Source: Microcystis panniformis FACHB-1757
GTDB lineage: Bacteria; Cyanobacteriota; Cyanobacteriia; Cyanobacteriales; Microcystaceae
Assembly (NCBI RefSeq): GCF_001264245.1
Contig: NZ_CP011339.1
Coordinates: 2,790,001 to 2,854,000, forward strand
DNA: 64,000 nt
Direction of reading: 5' to 3'
A program made the position numbers and the translations under genes. Every line of letters starts with the position of its first letter. Within the stretch, counting starts at the first letter, position 1. The notes beneath the pieces were generated by a model. The model did no database searches and had not been told where the DNA came from. It worked only from the letters and a program-made list of their open reading frames with translations. Positions 8,737 through 16,289 of this stretch are shown here, piece after piece.

Positions 8737-9189
8737 TAGGTTCAATTTTTCGGTGATTTCCCCGATCCACCCTAGGAATCCCGACCTTAATTGCTCGGGT
8801 TCTAGCATTCCTAAGACTCGACCCAAGGTGTCGTGGGAAGGTATCCCATTGGGTAATTCCAAAAAGGTTTTCAACCAGGATTGTTTGGCTTTTCCGTAGG
8901 CTTCTATGGCGACAAACCCGTCGGCACCCGCTAAGACCGCCAAAATGGCTAGGGCAATTAGGGATACCAGGCTGTGATTGCGTCCCCTGTCCGCTCTGGG
9001 GTCTTCTAGGTGCTGAAAATGTTTCAAGACACTCTTTCTTAAAAGTTTTGCCTCTCGCTCTTGCTTGGGGTTCAAGACTAGGGGACCAAATCCTTCTGCC
9101 ATACTCAACCACTAAAATACAGGATTTTTCACTTCCTCTCAGATTAACTCAGGCCAGTTCGTCGTCACCAAATTAACAGTTAGGGATTT

Positions 9190-9476
9190 TTGTCTGTTAC
9201 CATCTATACAAAACGACGCGCGATTACCCTGAAACTTTGGTTAAATTACGATGAAGATTTAGAACATTGTCTTCTGACAAAAGATTCACAAACTTCAACA
9301 TCTTGTTGTCCTAAATGTGGTTCTTATCATACCATCAAAAATGGTTCTACACATAATGGCAAGCCGAAACGTCAGTGTAAAGATTGCGGTCAACCGTTTG
9401 TGATCAATCCCACTAATAAAACCGTCTCTGACGAAACCAAACAATTAATTGATAAACTCCTGCTCGAACGAATTTC
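9190..9476 (+). pseudogene. IS1-family transposase, N-terminal fragment
   Basis: SCCPKCGSYHTIKNGSTHNG, then CKDCGQPFV and NPTNKTVSDETKQLIDKLL: the zinc-ribbon InsA-like part of IS1 transposases. After ERIS the frame runs into the ISL3 end (GGCTCTTC) at 9477. The rest of the gene, with the catalytic domain, is absent from the window. The true start is unclear; the conserved part begins about 9298. Confidence 0.8.
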
Positions 9477-9507
9477 GGCTCTTCTGGTTTTCGTGTGTTA
9501 ATTTTTG

Positions 9508-10731
9508 TTATGAATTAAAGCAAGCAAACAGCTTAAGTCGAAGATGTTCAAAATTGGTAAATCCATAACTCATTCTTTTAATAAGCTTTATTTTGGTATT
9601 CATTCCCTCAATTAATCCGTTGGTTGTCTGATTTTCAAAGTAATTAAGTACCTAGGCAAAATTATTTACACATGACGATCATTGCCCCGTAAGGGTTTTA
9701 GCTCGATCAGGCAGGTAATTAATTTTGCATGACTACTTACAAATACCTGGCAAATGCTTCTGGATCATCCTGGCACTACTTTGATATAATATCCCGCCTA
9801 TTCTTATCCATTTTTCCAATTTTCTCTCAGCACCTCTGAACGTTCTACTACTTTGATAAATTTGTCTAATTTCTTCTTTCATTTCCCAGGCTATTCCTAA
9901 GCATGGATGTTCTTTCAGAATAACTTCTAGTTGTTGTTTTTGCTCGTCCTTTAAGTCCTCTTTATTCTTCCATAATAAATGAGGTAATCCTTTTTCATGC
10001 ACCCCCATTAACTTTCTCAATTTATTAAGCTCGTCATTGATGATAGCCATTACATGAAAACGGTCATAGATGATTTTAGCATTGGGAAATAATTCCTTGA
10101 TCACTGCTGTAAATCCTGACCACATATCGACGCTCACTTCTTTCACTTTCTCCCGAACTGCGTCTGGCTGTGCTTTTAAGGCTTCCATTAATTCTTCTTG
10201 CTTATGTCCTTTAATCACATCTAGTAAAATTTTCTTGTCCATATCTACGACCGTTGTGATGAAATCTTTATGTCCTTTTAAGTTACTAAATTCATCTAAG
10301 CTTATTCGTTCTGGTGCTTCCCACTCTTCCTTTTCTAGTTCTTTAGCACAGTGATTAAATATTAACTCAACTTCTGACCATCCTAACCCTTCTTCTCGAC
10401 TTATTTCTTCGATGCTACAATTTTTTACTCTCTCATAAATCATCGATTCATAGCGAATTGTATGATGCTGTCTTAATCTCATAAAACTCAGTCTTTCGCT
10501 GATATACTTTTGGCACTTTTGACAATGAAACTGACGGCGTGGTACTTCTAAATATACTGGATTACCTAATATTGACAAGTCTCTGACTAGATTATACTCT
10601 GTCTGATTGATTCTGTCTAAGGTTTGATGGCAATTCGGACATTCAATTGTTTCATTTAAAAGAGCAAGCTTTAGGAAAATTGTCTGAGCAATTTTTTGAT
10701 AATTGACCACTGTTACATTTGGTAAATCGAG
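9508..10731 (-). pseudogene. ISL3-family transposase, MITE-interrupted and 5'-truncated
   Basis: The main frame (10710-9733) holds the N-terminal zinc-finger region (CPNCHQTLDR, CQKCQKYISE) and the DDE_Tnp_ISL3 domain: ISLDEFSNLKGH, VSVDMWSGF, KIIYDRFHVM. It reads to HLPGICK and then enters the MITE. Skipping the MITE at one TA gives ICNYFENQTTNGLIEGMNTK and GFTNFEHLRLKLF to a stop at 9508, the normal end. Upstream of the GTG at 10710 the frame stays open as LDLPNVTV, the usual ISL3 N-terminus, until the IS4 junction. Confidence 0.88.
9647..9737. mobile_element. 91-bp MITE, copy 3 (inverted)
   Basis: Same 91-bp element in reverse orientation, flanked by TA at 9645-9646 and 9738-9739. One substitution is visible in the interior (GATCAGGCAG rather than GATCGGGCAG). 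Confidence 0.88.
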
Positions 10732-10838
10732 GCTGACAGGGGGACAAGCCAGCTGAAAAGCTTATGTAGCATGGAATACAGACACAGACTCCCAAAAAAG
10801 ATAAGTCATATTTACCATATATGACCTAAATAACGAAA

Positions 10839-12080
10839 ATGATAAGTGAACTATACCAGAAAGTGTTAGAAAATGAACTGGGGCGAGCCAGATATCTACT
10901 GTTGTTAATGATAGTTGGAACCTTGCAAATATTGAAGCAAGCAAAGTTAGAGATATTAGCTGAAGCCTTACCAATACCAATCCTGTTTGAGAGTCGGAGA
11001 AAAAAACTAAAAAGATTTTTAAAGCTGGAAATTCTGAATATTGAAAAAATCTGGTTTCTCTGCTTAAAAGAGATGTTAAAACAGCAGGAGAGATTCACAA
11101 TAAAAGGATTAGTATATATTGCCATAGACCGAAGGAGTTGGGGAGCAATTAATATCTTGATGGTGAGTCTAATTTATGACAAGAGAGCCATCCCAATCTA
11201 TTGGGAGATATTGGATAAAAAAGGAAGTAGTAATCTCGAAGAACAGCAGCGAGTATTGGGGAAAATATTGACGGTGCTATTAGGTCATAAAATCCTGGTG
11301 TTAGGAGATAGAGAATTTTGCTCGGTCAGTCTTGGAAAGTGGCTTCAGAAGCAGAGTTTGTACTTTTGTTTAAGACAAAAAAAAAGTACAAATGTCAAGA
11401 CAAAAGAAGGAATTTATCAAGAAATGAGAGAGTTAGGTTTAAGTCCAGGAACTCAACTATTTTTAAATGATGTTAATCTTACAAAAGAGCAGGGATTTGG
11501 CTCGTTTAACGTAGCTGGTAAATGGGAAAAAACTTACCGAGGTTTTCGCACAAAAGAACCTTGGTATATTCTGACAAATTTTGGGGATTTAGAGACGGCA
11601 ATAATTGCCGATCAAAAAAGATTTGATATTGAAGAGATGTTTCGAGATTTTAAGTCTGGAGGCTATAGCTTAGAAGGTTCTCAATTAGCACCGCAATACC
11701 TATCAAAGCTGATAATTGTTATAGCTATCGCCTATACAAGTGCCACACTGCAAGGTAAAAAAATTAAGGATATGGGAATCCAAAAATATGTCACAAGACC
11801 TGAAAAAAGATATAAAGGTCAACGCAGACACAGTAGTTTTTATGTGGGTCAACATCTCTATCATTGGCTCCAGCTACATCAAATGTTCCCAAAAAATATA
11901 GAAGAGCTAATGCAAATTAGCCGCTAAGTAGTCATGCAAAATTAATTACCTGCCCGATCGAGCTAAAACCCTTACGGGGCAATGATCGTCATGTGTAAAT
12001 AATTTTGCCTAGGTACTTATCGGTTGAAGGATTACATCAAAGGACAAAGAGCGATATCGCTTGCCCTATCTACCTTCTAG
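10839..12080 (+). pseudogene. IS4-family transposase, C-terminus displaced by MITE
   Basis: Open frame 10839-11927 gives 362 residues with D97 (AIDRRSW), D157 (VLGDREF) and E265 in RFDIEEMFRDFK, the R-(3)-E-(6)-K signature of IS4. The last 18 residues are cut off: the stop comes from the TAA created by the MITE at 11927. Skipping it gives QISRYRLKDYIKGQRAISLA to a stop at 12078-12080. The loss is small and all catalytic residues remain, so the shortened protein might still work. Confidence 0.85.
11927..12017. mobile_element. 91-bp MITE, copy 4
   Basis: Same 91-bp sequence, TA at 11925-11926 and 12018-12019. It supplies the premature stop of the IS4 transposase. Confidence 0.88.
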
Positions 12081-12101
12081 CTCGCTTGTCCCCCTCTCAG
12101 C

Positions 12102-12384
12102 AATGCTAGTTATCACAAAAAGAAAGATGTTATTGAGCAGGTGGAAAAAGAGTTGCCCAATATTAGGCTAGAGTTTTTACCAGCTTATAGTCCAGATTAC
12201 AACCTAATAGAATTAGTGTGGCATTCCGCTAAAGAGTACATAGCTAATCGAGAATTTGAAAATAAAGAAGAACTGGAAAAAGTAGTCAATCAGCTTTTAA
12301 ATGAAGGGGGATTGATTATTAAATGGAGTAGAAAAATTAAAAATAAGGGTAATGCTGTCAATGTAACTTAAATGCGTAAAAGCT
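12102..12384 (+). pseudogene. IS630-family (second type) 3' fragment
   Basis: Starts mid-gene at the DNASYHKKK motif and continues through LPAYSPDYNLIELVW to a stop at 12371, then the terminal repeat (AGCT ending 12384) and TA. Over about 88 residues it differs from the 7565-8677 protein at only one visible position (K to I). The 5' part is missing at the IS4 boundary. Confidence 0.88.
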
Positions 12385-12385
12385 T

Positions 12386-12522
12386 AGTCGTTAAAAATTA
12401 TCAGACACCCCCCTTATCAAGGGGGATTAAGGGGGACTAAGGGGGGATCGGCACCCCCCTTATCAAGGGGGGCAGGGGGATCAGAGGCAAAATCTATCTT
12501 CAATTTAATTATAACTACTTAC
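12386..12522. repeat. C-rich palindromic repeat module (CCCCCTTATCAAGGGGG family)
   Basis: A GTTAAAAATTATCAGACA block, two CCCCCTTATCAAGGGGG palindromes separated by G-rich spacer, then TTCAATTTAATTATAACTAC. The same module occurs at 38160, 39768 and 63073, and around both intact ISAs1 elements. Non-coding; strong hairpins; MITE- or REP-like. Confidence 0.75.
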
Positions 12523-12537
12523 TTACCTACATTAATC

Positions 12538-13434
12538 TCATTCCGAGATTTCGATCGAACTCACCACTCTTTGCCAACGTTTTTTCCAGTGGCTAGTCGG
12601 TTCTAAATCAGAGAGAGCCTGTTCGCTGCGACGACGTTGTATGATAACTTCGGCTGGGTCGGTTAAAGTCGCGTCTCGATAGGGAATAGCGGCTTTAGTT
12701 TGCAGATGTTCCCGTTCCTGTGCCGATAGAGATGGGGGTAAGGACAAAAAACTGGCTATTGTCCCTGGCGATCGCCGTCCGACGCTATCGGTGGCTCCAA
12801 TCTGCAATCCTGCTAATTGTAAAGCCCTTCGCACCGAGGCAGCACAGGAATAGGTGACTAAATAACCCGTCGGACTCAGACATTTGGCCACTAAAGCTAA
12901 AAACTCCACCGTCCACAGTTGCGGACATTTACCCGGGGAAAAGGGATCGAGAAAAATTGCCTCTGCTTGAAAACCCGCCTCAATCACCTTGGTTATCGTC
13001 TGTCGCGCATCCCCGATTAACAGTTTAGCGGTGAGATTAGGCAAGTCTAGCCGGTGATTATGGGCAAAATCGTTTAAATATTGGGGAATTGGTTGACTCC
13101 AACTATTTAAGAGATTTTCTCTAATAGCTGCTAGGGGAACCATTTGATCGCTTTCCAAAGCTAATAATTCTACCCGACAATCCCCCCTAACTTGCCAAAT
13201 GGCCGCTAAGGCTGCGGCGGCATTATACCCTAAGCCGTAACAAATGTCAAGAATTTTCAGATTATTGCTCTGGTCTGCTTTCGCTGCCAGACGACTGGAG
13301 AGGATAAATTTTTTCTCAGCCTCTTCCCTTGCCCCGGAGGTAGAATGATAACATTCGCCGAATTCGGTCGAAAAAAAGGTATAAGAACCATCCTCAGTGA
13401 CTTTTTGCGGGTAAGCTTCGGGGGAGACAAGCAT
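12538..13434 (-). CDS. mnmD: MnmD-like tRNA U34 methyltransferase (MnmC N-domain family)
   Basis: 298 residues, a SAM-dependent methyltransferase of the DUF752/MnmC-N family, expected to convert nm5(s2)U34 to mnm5(s2)U34 in tRNA wobble positions. Visible features: TEFGECYHSTSGAREEAEKK near the N-terminus, the SAM-binding motif ILDICYGLGYNAAAAL (about 61-76), LLALESD, and AIFLDPFSPGKCPQLWT, whose DPFSP is characteristic. There is no FAD-dependent MnmC C-domain, as usual in cyanobacteria. Its start overlaps the end of the hydrolase gene by 41 bases on the same strand, so the two are co-transcribed. Confidence 0.82.
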   Translation of the reverse strand: MLVSPEAYPQKVTEDGSYTFFSTEFGECYHSTSGAREEAEKKFILSSRLAAKADQSNNLKILDICYGLGYNAAAALAAIWQVRGDCRVELLALESDQMVPLAAIRENLLNSWSQPIPQYLNDFAHNHRLDLPNLTAKLLIGDARQTITKVIEAGFQAEAIFLDPFSPGKCPQLWTVEFLALVAKCLSPTGYLVTYSCAASVRRALQLAGLQIGATDSVGRRSPGTIASFLSLPPSLSAQEREHLQTKAAIPYRDATLTDPAEVIIQRRRSEQALSDLEPTSHWKKRWQRVVSSIEISE

Positions 13435-14188
13435 GGTGATGGAGAATGTCTTTGAGGTGAATATCGGTTTCTAGCAAGCAAGCGTGACCACTATTGGGCA
13501 GAATCGTTAATTTTGCGGCGGGTAACTGCTGAATTAGGCGTTTAGCCTCCGCTACCGATGGTAACAGTCGATCTCCTTGACTGGCTATCACTAACACCTC
13601 CAATTGCAGATCTTTTAACTCGCTGGCACTAACCTGAAACCGTTGTAACTGGGATAAACGCCAGCTAATCGTCTTCGGTGGGACGTATTGCATGGCTTTG
13701 AGGAGAGAGCGGCGATCTTCCCTGGATATTCGACCCAGAGCGGCGAGAAAGGGTAAAATAGTTAGTGCCGAGCTGCCGTGGATGAAATCGGGCATTATCT
13801 GGGTGATACCGATTCCCAAGCTTAAAAGAGGTCTTTGATTAAAAGAAGAAGCGGGGTTAATTAAAATCAGTTTTTTAATTAATTTTGGTGATTTTGTCGC
13901 TATTTTCAAGGCTAAACAGCCACCAAAAGACTCACCGCAGAGATAGACTTTTCTCGATTGTCCCTTTAATTCCTGTGCCAATAAAGCAATCACGCAATCG
14001 CTTAATTCCTCCCAATCACCGAGATATTGCGGGGAAATCGCCAAACAACGCAGATCGAAGTAAGGAGCAAGGTTTTTAATCTGACGATGGTAGAGTTGGC
14101 CGCTGCCATCCATTCCGGGTAAAAATACAAACAGGGGATAATCGGGACGGGGATGACGGGGAATAATCCAACTGACAGTTTGTTCCAT
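13394..14188 (-). CDS. alpha/beta-fold hydrolase
   Basis: 264 residues. The nucleophile elbow GESFGG places the catalytic serine at about residue 87, the acid is probably D in SQGDRLLP (about 207) and the histidine is in NSGHACLLE (about 234). An oxyanion region is seen in FLPGMDGSG. The substrate is unknown; cyanobacterial relatives are annotated only as hydrolases. It is the upstream gene of a two-gene unit with the MnmD-like gene, which it overlaps. Confidence 0.82.
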   Translation of the reverse strand: MEQTVSWIIPRHPRPDYPLFVFLPGMDGSGQLYHRQIKNLAPYFDLRCLAISPQYLGDWEELSDCVIALLAQELKGQSRKVYLCGESFGGCLALKIATKSPKLIKKLILINPASSFNQRPLLSLGIGITQIMPDFIHGSSALTILPFLAALGRISREDRRSLLKAMQYVPPKTISWRLSQLQRFQVSASELKDLQLEVLVIASQGDRLLPSVAEAKRLIQQLPAAKLTILPNSGHACLLETDIHLKDILHHHACLPRSLPAKSH

Positions 14189-14372
14189 TGTGCAACAAGC
14201 GCGATCGATGTTAAAAAAGTTTTTTCTAGTTATCTATACTTAAGGATAATTAATGTTAGAGAGATTTGCCAATTTTAATAGTAAGACTAACCCCCAACCT
14301 ATGGATGGTTTCTCCCTGCTCCCCAATCCCTGATAACTGATAACTGATAACTGGATTAACTGAGCTAAATTT
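14189..14372. other. intergenic region with short STRR
   Basis: Non-coding. Three copies of the AACTGAT heptamer lie at 14331-14352, between the sodB 3' end and the hydrolase start. Confidence 0.5.
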
Positions 14373-14972
14373 TTAGGCCGCTGCTAAATTAGCAGCCACG
14401 AAATCCCAATTAACCAACTTGGTTAAAAAGTCGCTGATGTAATCGGGACGACGATTTTGGTAGTCGAGATAATAAGCGTGTTCCCACACATCCATAGTTA
14501 AGAGGGGAACCTGTCCGGCGGTTAAAGGATTGTCAGCGTTGCCGGTTTTGGTAACTTTGAGAGTACCGTTATCGAGAACCAACCAAGCCCAACCGCTACC
14601 GAATTGAGTAGCGCCCGCAGTTTTGAAAGCTTCGACAAATTTCTCGAAACTACCGAAATCTGCGTTAATTTTAGCGGCTAAAGCACCGGTAGGCGCACCG
14701 CCACCACCCGGTTTCATGCAGTCCCAATAAAAACTATGATTCCATGCTTGGGCGGCATTGTTGAAAACCCCAGCTTTAGAGGCATCACCAGCAACCTTAA
14801 CGATAACTTCTTCTAAAGAGAGAGCATCGAGTTCCGTATCTTTGACCAAACCGTTATAGTTATTGACATAAGCGGCGTGGTGCTTGTCGTGGTGGAATTC
14901 TAGGGTACTTTTGGTGATACAAGGCTCTAAGGCAGTGTAATCGTAGGGTAAAGGGGGAAGTGTGTAAGCCAT
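14373..14972 (-). CDS. sodB: superoxide dismutase (Fe type)
   Basis: 199 residues, the normal length for cytosolic SodB, with no signal peptide. It dismutates superoxide to peroxide and oxygen. Metal ligands are visible: H in STLEFHHDKHHAAYVNN (about 27), H in NHSFYWDCMKPGG (about 79), and D and H in MDVWEHAYYLDYQNRRPDY (about 161 and 165). Residues GAAT-type QFGSGWAWL favour iron over manganese. It is monocistronic, with no same-strand neighbour close by. Confidence 0.96.
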   Translation of the reverse strand: MAYTLPPLPYDYTALEPCITKSTLEFHHDKHHAAYVNNYNGLVKDTELDALSLEEVIVKVAGDASKAGVFNNAAQAWNHSFYWDCMKPGGGGAPTGALAAKINADFGSFEKFVEAFKTAGATQFGSGWAWLVLDNGTLKVTKTGNADNPLTAGQVPLLTMDVWEHAYYLDYQNRRPDYISDFLTKLVNWDFVAANLAAA

Positions 14973-15060
14973 GTGTGGTTCTTTATATCCTCTCTTGAGA
15001 GCTTGTTTAAGTTAGTGTTGATAAAACTTTACATACTCGATCATAGCACCGAAGGAGACT

Positions 15061-15165
15061 TGATCAGTGATCAGTGATCAGCTTTTTCTCCCTTCTCCCT
15101 TCTCCCCCATCACCCCAACCCTAACTCCTGACTGATAACTGATTACTGATAACTGATAACTGAAA
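15061..15165. repeat. short tandem repeats (TGATCAG and AACTGAT types)
   Basis: Direct copies of GTGATCA at 15066-15080 and of ACTGATA at about 15129-15162, between sodB and psbH. Non-coding. Confidence 0.6.
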
Positions 15166-15425
15166 AATCACCCCAACCCCCATCGACCGTCTCCTAAATC
15201 CTGAGAAGATTACCAAACAATGTTAAAATAATTCCCGTACTGTAGGCGCTTGCAGATTCCTGTGGGCGTGGCAGGGCGGGAGAAAAATGATTCCGTTCGG
15301 AATTAAACCAAAAAAGCTCCACTGGCAACGGCAGTAGATTTTATCTCACTGGGTTGACTGGTTGGCACTTCCTCAAATTACGGATCAATACAAAATTATC
15401 ATTTACAGATCTTTCTTGGTAACTT

Positions 15426-15620
15426 ATGGCACAGCGTACACGCTTAGGTGAAATCCTTCGTCCCCTCAATTCGGAATATGGTAAAGTTTCCCCCGGTTGG
15501 GGAACTACCTTGCTGATGGGAGTGTTTATGGCTCTGTTTTTAGTCTTTTTGCTGATTATTTTACAGATCTACAACTCCTCCCTAATTTTAGAAGGATTTA
15601 ATGTAGATTGGGGTCAGTAA
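15426..15620 (+). CDS. psbH: photosystem II protein PsbH
   Basis: 64 residues, the normal cyanobacterial length. A short N-terminal stromal stretch (MAQRTRLGEILRPLNSEYGK) precedes one membrane helix (about 27-49, TTLLMGVFMALFLVFLLIIL). PsbH is a single-span subunit of the thylakoid photosystem II core near CP47, needed for stable assembly and QA/QB function. psbN, often found divergent upstream, was looked for at 15200-15425 and not found. tatA follows on the same strand after 104 bases. Confidence 0.97.
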   Translation: MAQRTRLGEILRPLNSEYGKVSPGWGTTLLMGVFMALFLVFLLIILQIYNSSLILEGFNVDWGQ

Positions 15621-15724
15621 GCAGATTCCAACAATCTTGTCGGCATTTTTGGACGCAGAATTGTCCCGCAGACTTTAGCAGGTGGGTTATTGCCCACCGC
15701 GATTTTTTTATTAGGAGCAGAAAA

Positions 15725-15973
15725 ATGAATATTTTTGGGATTGGATTGCCGGAAATGGGGTTAATTCTCTTGATTGCCCTGCTAGTTTTCGGACCGAAAA
15801 AATTACCAGAAATCGGTCGCAGTTTAGGCAAAACGATTCGAGGATTTCAAGAAGCATCCAAGGAATTTGAAAGTGAATTTAAGCGAGAGGCCCAGCAGAT
15901 TGAAGACTCGGTAAAAATCAAAGCGGAATTAGAAGAAAGTCAATCTCCTAGGGATCAAACTCGTTCCAGTTAA
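15725..15973 (+). CDS. tatA: twin-arginine translocase subunit TatA
   Basis: 82 residues. The ATG at 15725 is preferred over an upstream frame opening at 15608 because it follows an AGGAG ribosome site and begins the family signature MNIFGIGLPEMGLILLIALL. One membrane helix (about 5-21), then FGPKKLPEIGRSLGKTIRGF (hinge and amphipathic helix) and a charged tail. TatA forms the Tat pore for folded proteins with TatC. The F-G-P hinge fits TatA; the tail does not resemble TatB. Confidence 0.92.
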   Translation: MNIFGIGLPEMGLILLIALLVFGPKKLPEIGRSLGKTIRGFQEASKEFESEFKREAQQIEDSVKIKAELEESQSPRDQTRSS

Positions 15974-15984
15974 AAACTGTGTAG

Positions 15985-16179
15985 AGATGTAGAGTAGGTC
16001 AAATTCGAGGCTATCCGCTAGATTAACATCGAGAATGACCAAATCGAGGTTAAATTGGCAGTTTTACCATCGGCCACCATTTCTACTTGTTAGTTTTTTT
16101 GACCGAGAAAGGGGTAAATCAGGTTTCGGAGCGCAAAATCGTCTTTAAACATGATAATTTTGGCAGCAGTCACAGCCAT
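15985..16179 (-). pseudogene. response-regulator receiver domain, degenerate
   Basis: From an ATG at 16179 the frame reads KIIMFKDDFALRNLIYPFLG, a stop, then QVEMVADGKTA. A shifted frame continues FNLDLVILDVNLADSLEFDL. Together these match the first 60 or so residues of a REC domain, with the phospho-acceptor in VILDVN. At least one stop and one frameshift show it is dead. No output domain remains. Confidence 0.6.
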
Positions 16180-16289
16180 AGTTGAATGAGTAGGCAGAAT
16201 ATATCATTAGTTTGAGAATTCCCAGAAGGCAAGGAAAAAATGACTATTTCCTTGCTATAAGTATTGTAAATGTCAAGAGTGTTAACTGA

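Larger units (their letters stand above)
6724..9108 (-). pseudogene. ISAs1-family transposase, split by IS630 and frameshifted
   Basis: The N-terminal part (9108-8739) encodes LRKSVLKHFQHLEDPRADRG and the DDE_Tnp_1-associated domain (VSLIALAILAVLAGADGFV), ending EKLNL. The IS630 element at 7552-8736 follows. The frame resumes ELIHIDGKTAKGSYDREKK (7549 onward), breaks near 7400, then continues in another frame with GAIVTLDAMGTQTEIAQQI, DVLALKGNQGKL and RGHWSIENSLHWVLDVTFNED to 6724. All three catalytic regions are recognisable, but the gene has one insertion and one frameshift. It is a different ISAs1 lineage from the copies at 24896 and 43513. Confidence 0.88.
9477..10731 (-). mobile_element. 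ISL3-family insertion sequence, 5'-truncated
   Basis: Begins with the ISL3-type end GGCTCTTCTGGTTTTCGTG at 9477, inserted in the IS1 gene. It carries an ISL3 transposase on the minus strand and is broken at 10731 by the IS4 element, so its other end is missing. A 91-bp MITE is inserted at 9647-9737. Confidence 0.85.
10732..12101 (+). mobile_element. IS4-family insertion sequence
   Basis: Near-perfect 17-bp inverted ends: GCTGACAGGGGGACAAG at 10732-10748 and, inverted, GCTGAGAGGGGGACAAG at 12085-12101. It carries one transposase gene and a 91-bp MITE near its 3' end. The left neighbour is ISL3 and the right neighbour an IS630 tail, so it sits at a junction rather than in one interrupted gene. 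Confidence 0.88.

Noticed and set aside
15200..15425. psbN on the minus strand upstream of psbH
   Set aside because: No PsbN-like sequence in any frame there.
15598..15831. Minus-strand ORF over tatA start
   Set aside because: Shadow of the tatA reading frame and its leader.
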